Below the pieces are notes generated by a model. That model did not search any database and was not told the DNA's origin. It saw only the letters and a program-made list of their open reading frames with translations. This document shows, one piece after another, positions 59,801 through 64,000 of a stretch of DNA of 64,000 nt (position 1 is its first letter; every line of letters starts with the position of its first letter). The stretch is from Zopfochytrium polystomum. Its lineage: Eukaryota; Chytridiomycota; Chytridiomycetes; Chytridiales; Chytridiaceae. The stretch spans positions 124,001 through 188,000 of the forward strand of contig JAIVFJ010000051.1 of the NCBI GenBank assembly GCA_025765615.1, written 5' to 3'. A program made the translations under genes and the position numbers.

Positions 59801-62256
59801 GCATCGTTGGTGGGAAGTTCCGTAACTGGCCCCTGCTCATGCTCGTTGTCAGCTCGACAGAAAAATTTTAGCCACTGGCAGACTGCTGTTGACAGAAGTT
59901 CTGCTTCTTTTAGCGTCTTGTTTTTTACTTCAGGAAGAAGCATATTCATCATGCTCTCGCGAAATATCATCTTCTCAACAGAAGCTTTCTGTGCTAGGGA
60001 GGCGAGAACAAGGAATCGGGCCTCTCGATGACGAGCACGTCCACGTGATTGAAGGTAGCTTGTCATACTCTTTGGGGGATGAAAGTGTATGACAAGGTTG
60101 CAAGCTTGTACATCTAAGCCTGCAATTTCTCTGAGTCAGCAAAACAAGTATGTTGTGAAGTTTACGTTCTACCTTCTTCCAGAACACTCGTTGCAACGAC
60201 CAGCTTCGTCCTTCCACATTTGAAGTCGTTTAAGACTGGCTTCTGCTGGTCCGACCAGTTCATTCCGTCGTAGCTGCCTTGCCCGACAATTGCCGTTGGC
60301 CGCAAAGCTTTCACAGAATTGAATTTCTTGAGAGCATCTGCCAAAGCGTAGGCTTCCCACCTTTCTTGGACAAATATCAGGACCCGAATATCCATACTTC
60401 GACTTTGGTCTGACAATGATGCCATAAAACGATCCAGCTGCTCCTGCAGAGCTTCTGTTTTCGAGGATGTTTTCGTGCAACTGGCCTGCCGTAAATGGTG
60501 GCGAAGTTGGGTAATTTTTCCTCCCAGAATCGACAGTACACTTGGCTCTTGAGCATCAATGAAGTAATTGATCCGCCGGACTGTGGAGACGGATCCTTCA
60601 ATTTCCGCAAATCGCCATAATCCAACAAAGCGAACTAAGTACTCCGCAATGACTCTGCGACGCCGCAAGGCAGCTGAGCTCTCTTCGGTGCTTCTTGGAA
60701 ACTCACTTTCATATTCGTCAGCCGAGTTTAACATTCTGAACAAAACTGCCATTTGTGGGGGTGATGGAACCCCGATCGCTGATTCATTCGCTGATGCAAG
60801 GATGAGTTGCTTCTCCACCTTCTCAAACTCTTCAACAACGTCCATGAAATGCTGTCGCATCTGCAAATCGAACGTCTTCTCGGACTGAGACGTCTCAAAC
60901 ATAACCATCTCCAGCGGTGGCGCTTCATGAACCATTTGCAAAGAAGCAGATGCCACAGCAAGCTCCGCTCCACCAAGTGCTGTCTGGAGCCGTTCGACGT
61001 TTGACAGAAGATCTGCAACTGTTTTGCCTGTCCCTGGAGAGGCAGTCAGCCCAATTACAGCTGGGCGCATGGGCTGCGGGGTAGACTGAATTTGCCGAAT
61101 CACTTCATTAAACGCGTGCCCAGCTGTCTTTGAAGCAGCATGGTGGACTTCGTCAAAAATCATTGTGTGGACATCGGAGATGGATGTTGACCGGCGGTTT
61201 AGAAGATTAATGTAGCATCCAACAGTAACTACGACAACGCGCTGCGCCGCTTCGGAGCCGTTCGGAATTTGAAATGCTCGACGAACATTTTTGGGCGAAG
61301 CATTCTCGCCGCAGAGAGTAAAGATCTGAAGGCCTTGACGAAAGGTGGAGTGTGAGTATGTTCTGATCATGCATTGCTTGCCCACCTGTGTCCTCAAACA
61401 GCCTTTCTGCCTGCTGATAAACCAGTGGCACCCGGTCAACGAGAAAGACACCATGACGCGTTGGATTTATATCTGCCATCCGTTTGAGAATCATAGCCGC
61501 CACAAGAGTTTTGCCTTTGCCTGAAAACAGCCTGATCAGTTCATGAAACAAAAGGTGGGGAACATCCAAACCTGTAGGTAAGTAAATGATCGAATCACGA
61601 GTTAGTCCTCGGAGGAATAGCTCGACCTGATAGTCTTTTGGCAATTTGCCGCCGCACCACTTGTCCCGCGAGTCCCTTGGCGGTGCCAGATGCCCCTTGT
61701 TCATGACGAGCCCCGGTCGGATCAAGGGCGCGCTCCGAGTGGCCACGTCGCTTTCCCACCGATCGTTGCTGTCCGGATTGAAAGTATTCGCGTTGCGCAG
61801 CAGAAAGCCCGCGTCCAGCGCGGCAGGCATGTCAAGCACACCCGACTGCCACGCAGAAGCCCAGGTCCCTTTGCTTGGCTTCGGCAGCGGCGACTCCCAC
61901 GGGACTCGGACCGTCGCGTACTTGAAACAGTACGCGTCCGAGCCGTCGGGGCCGACCGGAGCTGATCCCCCGATCGACTCACCGCACGATGGACATAGAA
62001 TGTCGATACCTTTACGACGCTTCAGCTTCTTTTGGATGGGGATGGTGCTGGGCGGTCTCGATGGGACTACGATCTGCAACTGCGATCCGGCAGCATCGGG
62101 CTGATTGCTGCCTCTGGCGAGAGCTTCTGGCCGGATGATGAGGTGGAGCGCTTTGCCGTCTTGGTCGAAAAAGCAAAGGGCGTCGGAGGCAGGAAGTTGA
62201 AAAATCGGAGCAGTGCAAAGATTACAGGCTGCAAAGGTCGCAACGCCGGCGGCCAT
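53872..62256 (-). CDS. Helicase-RdRP-nucleotidyltransferase fusion (single-chain RNA silencing complex)
   Basis: Eight exons join in phase to about 2,671 residues: 61572-62256, 61386-61520, 60173-61333, 57306-60119, 57206-57257, 55375-57160, 55060-55311, 53872-55002; introns 45-63 nt. Domains: Cys-rich module (C11, C14, C88, C91); Dicer/RIG-I-type SF2 helicase with LPTGKGKT (226-233), DEVH (334-337), LTAS (about 369), SVLEEGLDV and QSRGRAR (about 684-690); RRM-like segment (about 775-860); cellular RNAi-type RdRP with GDLDGDLY (1523-1530) and YKTYHSVKALGKLF; Cid1/TUT-type nucleotidyltransferase with FGSS (about 1868), HSDLDLCL (D1883, D1885), PIDIVAD (D1943) and a PAP-associated GLFSSFGFCL; and about 460 unrecognised residues to the stop. 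QSRGRAR and RdRP share one exon; RdRP end and nucleotidyltransferase share another. No PAZ or RNase III is seen. Likely makes and tails double-stranded RNA for silencing. Confidence 0.88.
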
Positions 62257-62829
62257 CCTTGCGATGGCCTAATGGTTTGAGCGTCGTTTCCGAAAGTTCA
62301 AATGTCGGTGAGACAGGGTGATGAACGTGGGGAGTGGTGGTGGCTGACGTCTTCGTCGCGTTGGAGAAGGCGATGGGCCAACGCTGGGCCGCAAGCAGAC
62401 ACGGACAAAAATTTTAGAGCGGAACGCGCACCGGCCACTTGTTTCTTGGGACGGCCAGGCGGACGGCTGACCCGCACAAAATGAGAGCAAAGCTCAGAAA
62501 AGTTCTGTTCTGTTCTCGCAAGTATGAATAGCTCCCCCAATGCGTCGCACGAGGGATTGGAGTGTGCCCGTGGAACAGGTTTCGGTTCGGACTCTCACCA
62601 GATCCTTTCTTTTAGTTTGGCATTGGATTCACAATCCCTTGCGAGAGGAGCGAACCTCGTGTTGAAAATCTTAATGACTGCTTCACCATTATCTCGATTC
62701 AAAATCGCTTGCGTTCGGGCACGCGCAAGGCTTCCAGCAGTTCTTTACAAGTAGTAAATGGACGTTTCAAACACACCCCAACTCGGAACAGTTTCGACAT
62801 TGAATATATCACTATTGGTGCGGGATCCT
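62257..62829. other. Intergenic: promoter of the silencing gene and PMR1 3' flank
   Basis: 573 bases between the start of the silencing gene and the stop of the PMR1-like gene, both on the minus strand. A plus-strand frame at 62524-62754 has no family likeness. No repeat, RNA gene or clear TATA box recognised. Confidence 0.5.

Positions 62830-64000
<1,171 letters not shown>

Noticed and set aside
57298..60066. Viral origin of the RNA-dependent RNA polymerase
   Set aside because: The GDLDGD active site, surrounding motifs and fusion to a Dicer-type helicase are those of cellular RNAi polymerases, not RNA-virus replicases.

Overview
This window is nuclear DNA from a fungus, most likely a flagellated (zoosporic, chytrid-like) one. 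Genes are densely packed on both strands and split by short GT-AG introns, mostly 45-85 nt. Fungal marks are a Zn2Cys6 transcription factor with a fungal-type middle domain, a fused bifunctional HIS7, and an aminotransferase of the fungal lysine-pathway type. A dynein-2 light intermediate chain, which serves only intraflagellar transport, points to a flagellated life stage. No tRNA, rRNA, transposon or CRISPR array was recognised.

Layout, left to right. 0-7.4 kb, minus strand: an NBAS/Sec39-like tethering protein cut by the window start, an AADAT/ARO8-type aminotransferase, and COP9 signalosome subunit 3. 7.8-15.2 kb, plus strand: a PDE9-type cyclic nucleotide phosphodiesterase, a dead BAP31 copy, a STB6-like protein, a relic of the PDE9 tail, and the intact BAP31 gene; the last two together with the first two form an old duplication with reciprocal loss. 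15.5-22.5 kb, minus: UPF2 and CLASP. 22.6-28.8 kb: an orphan gene, the Zn2Cys6 factor and HIS7. 29.4-33.3 kb: SLY1 facing a PP2C phosphatase. 33.3-35.3 kb: a gene-poor stretch with two tentative small genes. 35.3-38.6 kb: a secreted GH106-like glycoside hydrolase. 39.4-45.4 kb: an unrecognised helical protein, DYNC2LI1 and a RUN-domain protein. 45.4-53.0 kb: two RNA polymerase II subunits in tandem, RPB11 and RPB1, the latter with a very regular heptad tail. 53.9-62.3 kb, minus: a giant RNA-silencing gene. 62.8 kb to the end: a PMR1-type Ca2+/Mn2+ ATPase cut by the window end.

The main discovery is the 8.4 kb gene at 53872-62256. Its exons join in phase into one predicted protein of about 2,671 residues. 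In order it carries an N-terminal Cys-rich module, a Dicer/RIG-I-type SF2 helicase, an RRM-like segment, a cellular RNAi-type RNA-dependent RNA polymerase with its GDLDGD active site, a Cid1/TUT-type nucleotidyltransferase with its PAP-associated region, and a long unrecognised C-terminal part. In fission yeast the RNA-directed RNA polymerase complex uses three separate proteins (helicase, RdRP Rdp1, nucleotidyltransferase Cid12); here the equivalent activities look fused in one chain. Both fusion joints lie inside uninterrupted reading frames, so they do not depend on predicted introns.

Three otherwise well conserved genes (CSN3, HIS7, RPB11) each need one extra base to be skipped to restore the family sequence. 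These may be assembly indels or something more interesting, and are reported separately. Exon borders were placed by eye from frame, splice motifs and recalled family sequences; no search was run.
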